Source of the DNA: Leptasterias polaris
Taxonomy: Eukaryota; Echinodermata; Asteroidea; Forcipulatida; Asteriidae
Direction of reading: 5' to 3'
DNA length: 64,000 bases
Assembly (NCBI GenBank): GCA_037783415.1
Contig: JAZGTN010000016.1
Coordinates: 5,701,001 to 5,765,000, forward strand
Part shown: piece after piece, positions 47,239 through 58,800 of the stretch
Numbering within the stretch: the stretch's first letter is position 1
Layout: the number at the start of each line of letters is the position of its first letter
Notes under the pieces: generated by a model
Seen by the model: the letters and a program-made list of their open reading frames with translations, nothing else
What the model was told of the DNA's origin: nothing
Databases searched by the model: none
Made by a program: the position numbers and the translations under genes

Positions 47239-50200
47239 ATGGATTTCACGAATTTTCTGGTTCTTCTGGCGGTAATTTCGCCAGTTTTGGCAGCCACACC
47301 ACTAGTTATGTGGCATGGAATGGGTATGAAAAGAATTGGCTTTTTTAAGTGTAGAAAGGGACGAGTTTACATACATAACATCGGGGATAACGGGCATTAC
47401 GATTGTTGTTCTTGTTGGGTTTTTTTTTTTTTTTTTTACACCGATACAATGTGTGCAGTACTTTCCCCTATCCAATATAATCCACAGGCACATTATGATT
47501 ATGTACAGTTCGTTTGAATAACATTTCTAATTTTAGTAACTGTATTTTTATAATGCCTCCAACGTTTCAAAACGTCTTTCTAGAAAACAACCATGGAGCT
47601 CAAGTGGGTAGGTAGGTTTTATAGAGTCTAGGTTTTTTGTCAAGTCGATCGGAGAAAATGGCGATCCTGCTCTCATCAGGACCGAGTCAACTATGATCTG
47701 CGACGCGTGACCAGAATGTTCAGTCCATGTTCAGACCAGAATGTTCAGTTCAGAACATTCTAGCCCTCACATTTTCATCGTCGCGATGCATTCTGGGTAG
47801 TAGATTTAATCAACGACTGTTTGCAGCGAGTGCACACAGTGTGGGCAATGTATTCGTCGACGGGGCGTGTTGTGATGGACAAGAATGGTGCACTCGCTGC
47901 AAACAGTCGTTGATTAAATCTACTACCCAGATCATAGTTGACCCGGTCCTGATGAGAGCAGGATCGCCATTTTCTCCGATCAACTTGACAAAAAACGTAA
48001 AATTTCAGCACAAAACAAAATCGTGAGTACATTTAAATACCTGATGTTGCATCTTAGACATATCAAGAAGCCAGTAGGCGTTTTTAAAGCTATTTTGTTG
48101 GGTATTTTTGTCGTTCTGAATCTTTTTTTGTGGCTTCCGTATTCAAAATGATGCGATATCAGGGAATGCTGTGCTTACATGTAACGCATTCCTGGGGCGC
48201 TAGATACGACCGATGATGTCAAAATTTCAAAAAAGGAGTACAGCGCCCCAGTTACTGGGTCTAGTTAGAGTCTAGACCCGTCCTGGCTCTTCCCTTAGCT
48301 GTTATACAAACTGTGTAGTCGGCTAGTCCTTGCTCTATGGTCTGTAGATATTCATTGATATCACATTCACACTCTGAGTCTCTGTAAATATTTGTATAAT
48401 CCGAATGGAAATAGCCCTAGTGCCTTTACTGCACAATAGACGATTTAAAAAAAAATTATTACACTACTCACTAGCTCCAAAATGGCATGATGTTTTTGTA
48501 TTCATTGGTCATTATTTTTTTCTGGCAAGCTTCTTCCATGTTACAATTGCATTATACAGAGCTAGGCATATGTGTAGTCTGCAGTGCAGGGTTATGCCAA
48601 TGGTGGCTGGTGCTGGAAAACCTGTCGGGATTCCAGGACCACCACCTTGGATGAATTTTTACTTTTTCTGACCACCACACATTTTCCAACTTTATAGTTA
48701 GATTTTCCCATTTTCCAACCTTAAGTTTTTTTTCCTGTTATTAATTATTCTTCATCAACTTGTTTTGTTTTATACACATGAAAGGAATTTAACAAATTTG
48801 TTTTTTTGATTAATTTATTTGTCTGTTCCAGGTGACAGTTGTTGCAACCCCCTAAGTCTTGGGGGAATCCAAACAATGATAGAGAAACTTGTACCTGGCA
48901 TTTATGTTCACTCCCTTGAGATCGGAAATGGAATCGTTGAGGTATGTGCAAAGAGTTGTTGTTGATCAATCCTAAATTTACTCAGTTTATGTTCTGTTTA
49001 AAGCCCATCATGGAATCAAAGCATTTTTTGGTCCCAATCGGCATATAATAATCACAACAGCTGGTTTAATTTTGATCAGTTGTCTTCTTTTACATCATGT
49101 TGACAAATTGAACCGGAACATGGCAACCGAGAATTTCAGAAACTGACAATCAGATACCCCATGGCAAGTGTTCATATTGGACATCCTTGTTAAAGTTAAC
49201 AACAAAGTAAAGTTTCCACAAATCTGTTCGCTCTGTTACATACAGTGGAGATAATTTTGTCACGGTGAAGCAACGTCCTCTGCAACGTGCACCTGTTTGC
49301 ATAAAGTGTAATATTTTCAGTGTAATGTGACTGCAATTTCACATTCATGATTTCATAAGTTTCTTCAATGTTTTTTTCACAGGACACTACCAATGGATTC
49401 TTTATGAATGTCAATGATCAGATTAATATGGCATGTCAAAAGATAAAGGCTGATCCCAAGCTGGCTAAAGGTTACAACTCCATTGGTTTCTCTCAAGGAG
49501 GTCAATTCCTGTAAGTAAATAGACACAATCAGCAACCAAAGTCATGTGACTCATAGTGGATATACAATGTAAACAAACCAAGCAGCCTTGCCCAGTGTGT
49601 GTGGTCAAGCGTGGCTTCTTCTGCACATATTGCAGATAGAAGCAGCCATGCTTTTCCACGCACACTGTGTGTTGCTTGCTTGGTTTGTTTACATTGTAAA
49701 CCCACTAAGGGTCACGTGACTCTGGTCGCTGATTGTGTATATTGGCTTAGAGGTTAAGGGAGACAATGTGCCCCCCAAAAGAAAAAAAACAACATCACCA
49801 ACTTCTTCTGCTAGACAAATGTCTTTGCACTAACCTCATTTATTACAATAAAAAAATATATATATATTAATTAAATAAATGAATTATTTAATTATTACCC
49901 AATTTGTTTAACAAGTTCCCCCTCACTGGATGTTTTTGTGGAGGTAATTTTTTGTTAGCAATGTTTGAAAACTGGTGGATCAGAACAATGATTGAGCGTT
50001 CCCTTCTTTGTTGAAAACTAGAGGGTTCGAATGAATGTACTATATTCAAGAACCGTTAGGGTACCATGAATTAAATATTTGGTCATATCCTGTATTTTTT
50101 ACTTCACACTCAAAATCACTATATAATTCTTTCAAAGATGCAAACTCTGTGTGCTCTAGAGATGTTGAATGATCGATAATGTTGACTGAATTTATTTATT

Positions 50201-53200
50201 TACTATTATAGGAGATCTGTTGCTCAACAATGCCCAAACCCACCAATGCTGAATCTGATCTCAGTAGGTGGACAGCATCAAGGTATGAACTGTGTTAGGC
50301 TGTGTTCCAATTAGTGGCTACAGTTACGGCTATGGCTAGAATGCCGAGCCATCATAGTGCGTCGTTAGCAACACCCTTAGCAATAGCCGTAGCTGTAGCC
50401 GCCAACTCAGATACAGCCTCATATTTATTTACATGATGAGTATCTGGCAGCTGGACTGTTATACTGATCATAATTTCTGACAAATGGCAGTGCATTTCTG
50501 ATACCACATGATATCAATTGCAGACTTTGGAAGAGACTACCAGCTAAATTGTCATTGTGTACGTAGTTCTGAGCATGCGCACATTACCAAGAACAATATC
50601 TTGGCTGATCTTGGTGGGTGTGGAAGGAATATGCTCACCACGGCATGTTGTGTTGTTGAAAAGACTCTAAAATGCACAATTATTCAAAATAAAGTATGCA
50701 GGGATGTGCAAAAATTTTTTATTTATTTTTTTTCACTTGAGATCAAATTCATAAAAAAATGAAGATAAAACCATATATAACACCCCAGATTGCAGAGTAG
50801 GGCTTTTAAAACCAAAGATAAATGTTATTAGTTGGCTTCGTGCTCGCAAGTTTTCGAGCTCGCAAGCTTTGCGCTCGGAGTTCAGGGTTTTTTCAACAGC
50901 CTATCGCATCTCTGAGTATGGTTATAGAGCAAATTATATTATGAATTTGTTCAGTCCTTTAATAATCCAGCAGTACTGGTAAACACTTTAGGTGTGTATT
51001 AAACCCACAACTGTAGATGTTCTATTTCAAGTGCTAGACCTCAGAGTTGCCTGATGGCAAAAGGTAGCAATGTGTACTATCTCCCTCCACCAGCTACTTG
51101 ATATTTGGATACTGTGGAAAAAACCCAATCACAGATCCCATGTTTTTATGATTAAGTCCCTTGTATGAATTTTTATTTTTTTTACAAAGAATTATAAATA
51201 TATTCAATGATATTTTTTCTTTCTAGGTGTTTTTGGATTCCCCCACTGTCCTGGGAACTCCAGTTTCATATGTGATAAAGTCAGGGAGCTTCTGAGTATT
51301 GGAGCATATGTCCAGTGAGTATTCTTTAAAAACTTCTTAGCACTCAAAAGTAAGTTCCCAAGAAATATATCAGAGTTAAAGTTAGCTAGATGTGAACTAT
51401 TCACTAAAAGACGGTAGGCTACAGAGAAACAGAGGTAATGTTCAGATTCTGGGACCATAAAAATGAGCAAGAGTTTTGGGCTTGAAGGGGCTGTGTCGTC
51501 ATGATCAATGCAGACCTGTGGCTGGACATGGAATTATGAACTCTCAATCAGTTACTACACGCATGCGTCCTCCCTCCATAACATATCAATGGAGAGTGCA
51601 CACATGCAGTAACTGGTTGAGAGTTCATAATTCCATGTACAGCCACAGGCCTGCTTTGATCATGACGCCACAGCCCTTTTAAATAAAAGTCTAGTAAGGT
51701 TTGAAAATTACTTCAATCTGTAACTACAACTAGCCCTTAAAACTGGTAAGTAATTTGCAATTAATTTTCTTAATATATATTTTTTCTTCTTTTTCTTTTT
51801 CATTCTTCTCAGGTTTGTCCAGGACATGTAAGTTTTCAATTTTCATTGCAATTATACGTAAATAAAGAATAGTGATTATAGAACAGAATATTTCAATAAA
51901 CTACACTTGTGGTACTGAGATACTTATAATGTGCTCTGTAAACAAATTCCATATTGAATCATCATCTTAAAAAATCAGCTCAAAGGGGCAAGCTTCTTGC
52001 ATTGCTAGAAAGGGCCAATGGGAGACCTTTGGCGACTTTTAGTGGCAGCAGACTTACCAAGTAAATCCACTGTTTTTGGAAAAGTGGGCATGCTCAGAAC
52101 TGCGTAAACAATGGAAAATTACCTGGTAAGTCTGCTGCCACCTAGCGTTCAAAAGTCTCCCATTGTTGAATCTGTTTTACTTATAAATGAATACGTATGA
52201 GATGGTAATTTATTGACTTTTTTGATTGGCTTACAGGCTTGTCCAGGCTGAGTATTGGCATGACCCCGAGAATGAGGCTGAGTATAGAAACAAAAGTATC
52301 TATCTCGCTGAAACAAATCAAGAAAGGGTAACTATTGCTTTGGTTGTTTTCATTTATGCTGTATCCAATGACCTTGAATTCGCTATGACAACTACATATT
52401 GGATAGACGACATAATTTTTTATTGTTCTTCCTTCATGGCTGGTATATGTTTGTATTAAATAATTATCTCATAAGCTGTTCTTCAAATAGAAAATGAGAA
52501 CAATTGAGATATATCTCATCAAATCAGGCAGATTCTGTAATTATTGAAATGGCAGTTTTTGGCAGGAAGTGCATAGTTTTGGCATGCAGTTTCATATTTG
52601 TTGTCACATTATGAGTTTTTGCTAAACATAAAAGAAAACTGCATTTATAATTCTGATGCAAGAATTATATCCTCATTTTCCTTCAGAAAGTCAATATGAC
52701 CTACAAGATAAATCTTCAGAAGTTAAAGAAGTTTGTGATGGTGATGTTCTCAGAAGACACCATGGTACAACCCAAGGAAAGTGAGGTAGGATATCGTTGG
52801 GGTCTTTTGTCTTGTTTAAGCAAAGTGAGTTATGGTGTGTGATTGTGTCATAATTTAGACACCCTCTTCTTGCACAATACCAATTCTTCTTTACTCCTCC
52901 CCACATGACAGTGGTTTGGCTTCTACAAACCTGGACAAGATAAGGAGTTGTACACACTGCAGGAGAGTCCACTTTACACAGAGGTAATACAATTTGTCTT
53001 CTTTTAATCTTTGCACAAGATCATTTGAATAAGCACAAGATCATTTGAATAATAACATTATGACCTGAAAGTGCCTTGCTAGGCGTAGGTTCAATAAGTA
53101 AGATGAAGAATTTTGGCCCTGGGCCTCAACTTTGTCACATTATGGACAGAAACAAAAGAAAGAAACACATCAAAACACTTACTGTAGCAGATTTTTGTGG

Positions 53201-53487
53201 GTGCACATACGTACTTCACAGAAAGCATGAAGTTACAAAGATAGTTTAGAAATTCAGCATATGCCCAGTAATCAGACGATTGTGATTCATCAGCCAGCAG
53301 TGGCATGAAATTGTTCCCTAGGCATTGTCTTGATGTTTGTCTGTTTTGTTTGAAAAATATTTAGGACAAACTTGGTCTGAAGGCGATGGACAAGGCTGGC
53401 AAACTTGTGTTCTTGAAGGCTCCTTTTGATCACCTGCAGTTCACCCAGGAATGGTTTGAACAAAACCTTGTCAAGTATATCCAGTAA
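47239..53487 (+). CDS. PPT1: Palmitoyl-protein thioesterase 1
   Basis: Ten coding exons: 47239-47323, 48832-48941, 49383-49510, 50212-50282, 51227-51314, 51813-51827, 52237-52327, 52687-52785, 52912-52983, 53365-53487; 293 residues (human 306). It is a lysosomal alpha/beta hydrolase that removes fatty acyl groups from S-acylated cysteines. A signal peptide ([18 protein letters not shown]) precedes [16 protein letters not shown]. The nucleophile is Ser102 in GFSQGGQF, with Asp220 in SEDTMV and His276 in FDHLQF; all three are offset by 13 from human Ser115, Asp233 and His289. VGGQHQGVFG and [10 protein letters not shown] are also conserved. Possible N-glycosylation sites are NSS, NKS and NMT. 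An in-frame ATG at 47197 would add 14 polar residues before the signal, so 47239 is preferred. Exon 6 is only 15 nt. Human PPT1 loss causes infantile neuronal ceroid lipofuscinosis. Confidence 0.97.
47632..47996. mobile_element. 365-bp foldback element in PPT1 intron 1
   Basis: Left arm GTTTTTTGTCAAGTCGATCG... through ATCCTGCTCTCATCAGGACC, and ...GATTTAATCAACGACTGTTT, are answered by inverted copies ending CTTGACAAAAAAC. The left arm has an extra block of about 85 bp (47700-47788, with CAGAATGTTCAGT repeats) that the right arm lacks, so one arm gained or lost sequence. Confidence 0.85.
49523..49738. mobile_element. 216-bp inverted-repeat element in PPT1 intron 3
   Basis: ACACAATCAGC and GTCATGTGACTC at left pair with GGGTCACGTGAC and GCTGATTGTGT at right; inner arms ACAATGTAAACAAACCAAGC / GCTTGGTTTGTTTACATTGT. 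It starts 12 bases past the exon 3 donor. Confidence 0.8.
50297..50420. mobile_element. family A inverted-repeat element in PPT1 intron 4
   Basis: AGGCTGTGTTCCAATTAGTG at left; GTAGCCGCCAACTCAGATAC at right. About 124 bp, 14 bases past the exon 4 donor. Confidence 0.75.
51486..51679. mobile_element. 194-bp inverted-repeat element before the PPT1 microexon
   Basis: Left GGGGCTGTGTCGTCATGATC and CATGGAATTATGAACTCTCA pair with right TGAGAGTTCATAATTCCATG and GATCATGACGCCACAGCCC. The arms are about 85 bp and strongly alike. Confidence 0.85.
52016..52165. mobile_element. 150-bp inverted-repeat element after the PPT1 microexon
   Basis: CAATGGGAGAC / GTCTCCCATTG tips; inner arms TGGCAGCAGACTTACCA / TGGTAAGTCTGCTGCCA. 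Related to the fragment at 15765-15852. Confidence 0.8.
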
Positions 53488-54199
53488 AGTCCCCAAAACA
53501 GAAAGAGACAAAATGACTAATTAGCACATAGCAAAAAGAAAACAAATTAATGTTGGCCTCTTTTGTAAACTACTACAGTACATCTTTTGTAAAATACTGT
53601 ATTCATAATCTTTTGCAATAATTTGTTTTTGTAAATTTTTGAGGATTTTGATAACGCAACAATTTTGTATGTCACTTGGAAACATCATCCACCTGTTTGG
53701 GGGACAAACCACACAAAGAAAAATGCACATCATTGGTACAGATGTTGCACTGATTGAAAGCAAGTTGGCATTGTTTCGTCATTGTAAAATTGATCATAAA
53801 ATTGTCTGATAGAAGTTGATGATGTGAATTGCAAGGAACCTATATTATTATAAAATATTGTCTGTTTAAAGGAATGTTTGCATATTTAGTAGCACAGAAT
53901 CAATTCGGAACTAACCATGATCTGAAAGCTTTCAGTAGCTATAAAACAATTTGGTTGTTAAAAAGTTGTTTTGTTTTTAATCTTTGATAAATATCCAAGA
54001 CATGAATTTGACAGTTAATGTATGTTTTTTTCTTTTCCTGGTTAACTTTGAACTAGTGTCTATAAATTTGTATGCAAGGTGTTCTTATGGTCCAGTTGGG
54101 CAAAAGTTTTCAGCTAAGGTGACCTGACTGACCTCAATTTGGATGAAAGAAAAAACAATTAAGGAAATTAAGAATACTGTGCAAAGTTTGCTTGTATTC

Positions 54200-54400
54200 T
54201 GGGTGGCAGTGGTGGCTTGTGGGTAAAGCGCACTTCTCACCAATGTGGCCCTGGTTCGAAATCAAACCCTTTCAATCTCTGGCTGTGCTTCGTAGTCTTA
54301 TATGGGTCGATGTGGCTCAAACATGTTTTAGCCGTGTCCTTTGCAATTCAGCTGTACAGCTACAAGTAAGGATGATTGGCCTCCAAAATATATAACTATT
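54200..54400 (+). mobile_element. SINE, same family as 37395-37710
   Basis: GGCTTGTGGGTAAAGCGCAC, CACCAATGTGGCCCTGGTTC, GGCTGTGCTTCGTAGTC and AGTAAGGATGATTGGCCTCC match the 37395 copy in order. Confidence 0.6.
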
Positions 54401-54480
54401 GTAATTGAGAAAATAGAATTAGCTATTGCAAACTGCTTACTAACCAAAAGGACCTATGGTATAAATGAAAAAAAGATAGT

Positions 54481-54618
54481 TAATGGCCTGTCATTTCGAA
54501 CCTAGCAGAGTGTTGCTCAAAGGCTAAATGAAAACATAACAGTGTTGTGTTGTTTTGTGTTGTGTTGTCATAGAGCCTTCAAGAAAGACTCTGCTAGGGT
54601 CAAATTGGCAGGCCTTTA
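54481..54618. mobile_element. 138-bp inverted-repeat element
   Basis: TAATGGCCTGTCATTTCGAA + CCTAGCAGAGT at left; ACTCTGCTAGG + CAAATTGGCAGGCCTTTA at right. The loop is a (GTGTT)n-like tract. Confidence 0.8.
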
Positions 54619-54989
54619 TGTGTTAGTTTTTTCAATTATTTTGATTATAATTTAAAAAAACACTTGGCTCTTAAATGTTCCTTGAAGTAAGAATTCATGT
54701 GATAAGGTTGTTCTTTTGTAAGACTGTATGGCGTTTGGGACTTGATTTACAACCTGCAGTTTGATTTCTGTCTAAACAATCAAAGTAAGTTTGAAACAAA
54801 AAATGTTGAAACTGTGATGTATATTTTTATTTTTGCTGTATTGGGTTCAGTTGAAAGGTTGTGGTTAAGAAACGGAGGTTCATCATTCAAATCATTATAG
54901 CCAAACTGAGGCTGGCCCCTTGATGGTAAAATGAAATTCAGTATTCATATTTACTGTATGAACACTGGAAACATGACAAAGAGAGCATG

Positions 54990-55123
54990 CCCTTACAAAA
55001 AAGTCATATCTATAGACGAAATTCTTATAGAATCCTATAGGATTTCAATAGGATTCCTGTAGGATTCTTATAGATTTTTCGTCACTTCCTCGATAAGATT
55101 CTTATAGGTTTTTTTTGTAAGGG
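54990..55123. mobile_element. 134-bp inverted-repeat element with internal repeats
   Basis: CCCTTACAAAAAA / TTTTTTGTAAGGG tips around several TTCTTATAGATT- and CCTATAGGATT-like words in both orientations. Confidence 0.75.
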
Positions 55124-55796
55124 TGGGGGAAAACAAATATTGAAATGGAGAGTTTTCTAGTTTTCATCTTAACAAATCTTCTTCTAATTATGTTAATTGT
55201 TGCATGTAACTTTAAAATCATCAGTTTAATGTTTAACTCTAATTCTTGAGTTTCGTAATTTGCTGTCCTTGCTCTATGTTTTGATAAAGGAAATTAATAA
55301 AATACAGACTAGATTCATACTGATTGTAATTGATGGATGCACTGTGTTTCATTTCGCTTTGTTGTTTTACTGTTTTAAGACAGAAAAATGCACACGTCTA
55401 TAGGTTATAAACCCAAGAGTTGAGAAAAAGCTACTGTATTTGGAAGTAAAAACACAGAACACACAAAATAAAAGTTATGAGATGGAGCATTCAATTTGAA
55501 ATGTTTTCTTTTGCTCTTGATTGTTTTTTGAAAGGGGTTGTCATTTGTTTGCAATTTTTATTTCCTTCTCGGGGGGGGGGGGGGGAATATCTCTTTTAGC
55601 CTTGAGATGGGAGTTTACACGGGGGCGCACCTACTATATTGGGGCTGTCGCGTGACTGCGTTGGTACCACCTTGTTCCCATAGGTTTTTGATTTATCCTC
55701 GACTCGCAGTCAAAAAACCCATTATATGATCTTTCAATGCGAAGTTGGAGTGGGGACGATACAGCGCACTGGTCGTGAGACCGAGGTTGCCGCACA

Positions 55797-55822
55797 GTTG
55801 CTAACTTCATGACCTTAGCAAC
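55797..55822. promoter_or_regulatory. inverted GTTGCTAA/TTAGCAAC pair just before the C8orf74 start
   Basis: GTTGCTAA (55797-55804) and TTAGCAAC (55815-55822) are perfect 8-bp inverted arms with a 10-bp spacer, ending 9 bases before the ATG; another GTTGCC half lies at 55786. RFX X-boxes of ciliary genes are built from GTTGCC/GGCAAC halves but with 1-3 bp spacing, so the match is only partial. Confidence 0.3.
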
Positions 55823-55831
55823 AAATTCAAG

Positions 55832-58800
55832 ATGGCGACGTCCATGACACAAATAGAAGTACAACGAGTGGCCTCATTACCGGTAAATTTAATACACTTG
55901 TGAACTTTCTCAAAAGTGCTTTGAGGAATTTATTGAAAATGCAGACATAGCAGATTAATTTTCTATGTGACTGGGCATAAACTGATTACCCAATCAGTGG
56001 TTTTGTGAGGTTTTTAGGCATGCAAGTTGCAACGTTTCAGCTGATGACTGTTTTCAATGAAAATAAGCGTTTAGCGTACAATGTATGCAACGTGTAGACC
56101 TCAGTCTCTGAGGTTTTTTGTGGGTGGGCCTTACTTTGGGAAATTGATTGATGACTCTAATTTCTTACTTGGATTTGCTTGTGTATCAATTATTATTCTT
56201 TAAACTCTTTATTCTGTTATCACCCAAATTTTCTAGTCAATTGGTTCTTACCAACCAAAAATGTCAGAGTCAGACAGAATGTTTGAACTAAGTAAGTAGG
56301 GTCGCACTAAAAATCGACAACTGACAAAAGGCCTGAAGACAACTGCCGACAACAAATTGTAAATGCACTTTCAAACAATGTTTGAACAAAAATAAACCGT
56401 TAAATATAGGCCTATGTTTTCAATTCAATTCAATTTACTTTATTTCCAATCCATACACACACAAAAACAAAAACAATGGAACATAAGTAAATAACGACTA
56501 TTTATAGGCAACGAATAGGTAATTAAATTTATACAATACAAAGCAAAACAAAACAACAAACAAAAAACTTTTGAAAATGGAATTGGTGGGGGCCCATAAA
56601 AAGCAGAGCTTGTCGAGTACGGACCCCCTAAGAATATAAAGCAATGTTTATGATTAATGAAGCACACAATGGGCCAAATGGTAAATAATGTTGCAAAAGC
56701 ACAAACAGTGAAATTATTTACGAGATAAACAAACACAAACGATTAAAGGTGAACTGAAAACTAAGGAATAGCTAAATGGGGAATATACATATAGGTTAAA
56801 CAAAAATACTTGAATATGTAACTAGTATTATAGTAAATAAGAGAACATGACAGGTAAGGTGGGTAATAAAAGTAATAATTAGAAGTAAACAAATCAACAA
56901 CAAATGATACAATACAACAATTTAAATGTAGTTATTAAGGAGAAACTGTTTTAACTTATTTTTAAATGAACCGAGGGAAGTGGCATTAAGAAGCGGAGCA
57001 TGTAAAGAATTCCAGAGTTTAGGTCCCTGGACTTTGATAGTTTTCTGAGAGAGGTGAGTCCGGGTAAAGGGAAGGTGATAATGAGATGCTTGGCGGGTAC
57101 TATGAGCGTGAATGGACCGGTTTTGGGAGAATATGGAAGCAAGGCAGGAAGGCAAATTGTTGTGAGCCAACTGAAACATGAATGTACCTAGATGGAAATA
57201 GTATATGTCATTCAGCTTCAATAATCTAAGTTGAGTGAATATGGGTTCTGTGTGAGCAAGATAATTAGAATTACTTATTAATCGAATGGCCCTTTTTTGT
57301 AGAAGGAACAGTCTGTTTAATACAGTATGAGACGCGCTACCCCAGGCTAAAATACCATAGTTGATGTAAGACAAAACAAGTGTATTATACAAAGTAATTA
57401 AAATATGCTGGGGAAGATATAACTTCAACCTGTTAATGACACCAACATTTCTAGATATGACTTTACATAGTGAGTCAACATGTGGTTTCCAGGAAAGCTT
57501 GTTATCTATATGCAAACCGAGAAACTTAGTACATTCAACTAGATTAATCTTAATACCATCAATAAAAACATCCCTTGGTAATACGTTATACACATTACTA
57601 AATAACATACAATTAGTTTTGTTGATGTTCAGAGACAGTTTATTCGATTTAATCCAGTTGCTTATCAAAACAAGTTCAGAGTTAACTGTTGCAATTAGAG
57701 TGTCTTAGACAGAGTGACTATAAAATAAGTTAGAGTCATCAGCAAAAAGAATGAAAGAAAGAGCATCCGAAGACTTTGATATATCATTGATATAAATCAA
57801 GAACAATAATGGTCCAAGAATGGAACCCTGGGGAACACCACAAGTTATAGAACGAGTGGTGGATGAGCAGTCACTGACAGTGACGTATTGTTTCCTGTTG
57901 GAAAGATAGCTTTTGAACCATTCCAGGGACCTTCCTCGTATACCATAATGACTGAGCTTATGAAGCAGAATACTGTGGTCAAGAGTGTCAAATGCTTTGG
58001 AAAAGTCAAGGAAGATCCCAAGTGTGTGTTCGGAATTGTCAGTTGCAGTGGTTACTTTGTCAATAAGGTGTAGAATAGCATGTGTGGTGGAGTGTTTAGC
58101 TCGAAAACCGAACTGAAAGCGAGAAAGAATATTATGTTTTAGGAGAAAGCCAGAGGTGCGGGAGTAAACTAGTCTCTCAAGAATTTTGGAGAAGCAAGAT
58201 AAGACAGAAATGGGCCGATAATTGGTGACCAAGTCGGCATCGCCATTTTTATAAATAGGAGTCACTTTAGCAATCTTCATGCCATCGGGAACAATTCCAA
58301 GTGAGAAAGATTGGTTCACAATGTAAGATAGAGGGTCAACAATAGCAGAGATGACTCTTTTAATAACAAAAGCATTGATTTTATCGAAACCACAGCTTCT
58401 TTTGTTGGCCATATCAGTTATGTGTAACTTGTAATGAGTCATAACCCATATCCAAATCACCTTCAATCTGCTGAAAAAGTTGTATTTTTAATTGTAAAAT
58501 AGTATTTTTTTTACCACGATTTAGTAACGACAAGTACTGTCCGCCTTGTTGTCTTTGGACCGTACGTGGAAGATACCATTATACTGCAGGGGTAGCCCCA
58601 CTTGTGTGGCCAAGGCTAGCTGAATCCTTGGCCACACGTCCCGACCATTTCTTTTTAAGCTAAGAAATATCCATTTAAATGGCGCATTATGGCGCATTCC
58701 CTATGGGCCAGGCGGCGGTTTAAACCACCTGAATGTGTTCACCTGGCTCTTAGCTTGCCTTGGGTGTTTTGAATAATCAAACAAATAAAATGTTAACAAG

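Larger units (their letters stand above)
53488..55831. other. PPT1 3' UTR and spacer to the next gene
   Basis: No gene. Holds a SINE and two inverted-repeat elements (listed). AATAAA at about 55296 and 55466 are candidate poly(A) signals. A run of 14 or so G lies at 55571-55585. Confidence 0.45.

Noticed and set aside
56237..56291. Candidate extra exon of C8orf74 after TTTTCTAG with a GTAAGT donor
   Set aside because: It ends in phase 1 while the next acceptor at 59666 needs phase 0; joining it shifts the frame. Skipping it gives the correct spacing to the conserved Trp and Gly-Phe-Pro-Trp-Val blocks.
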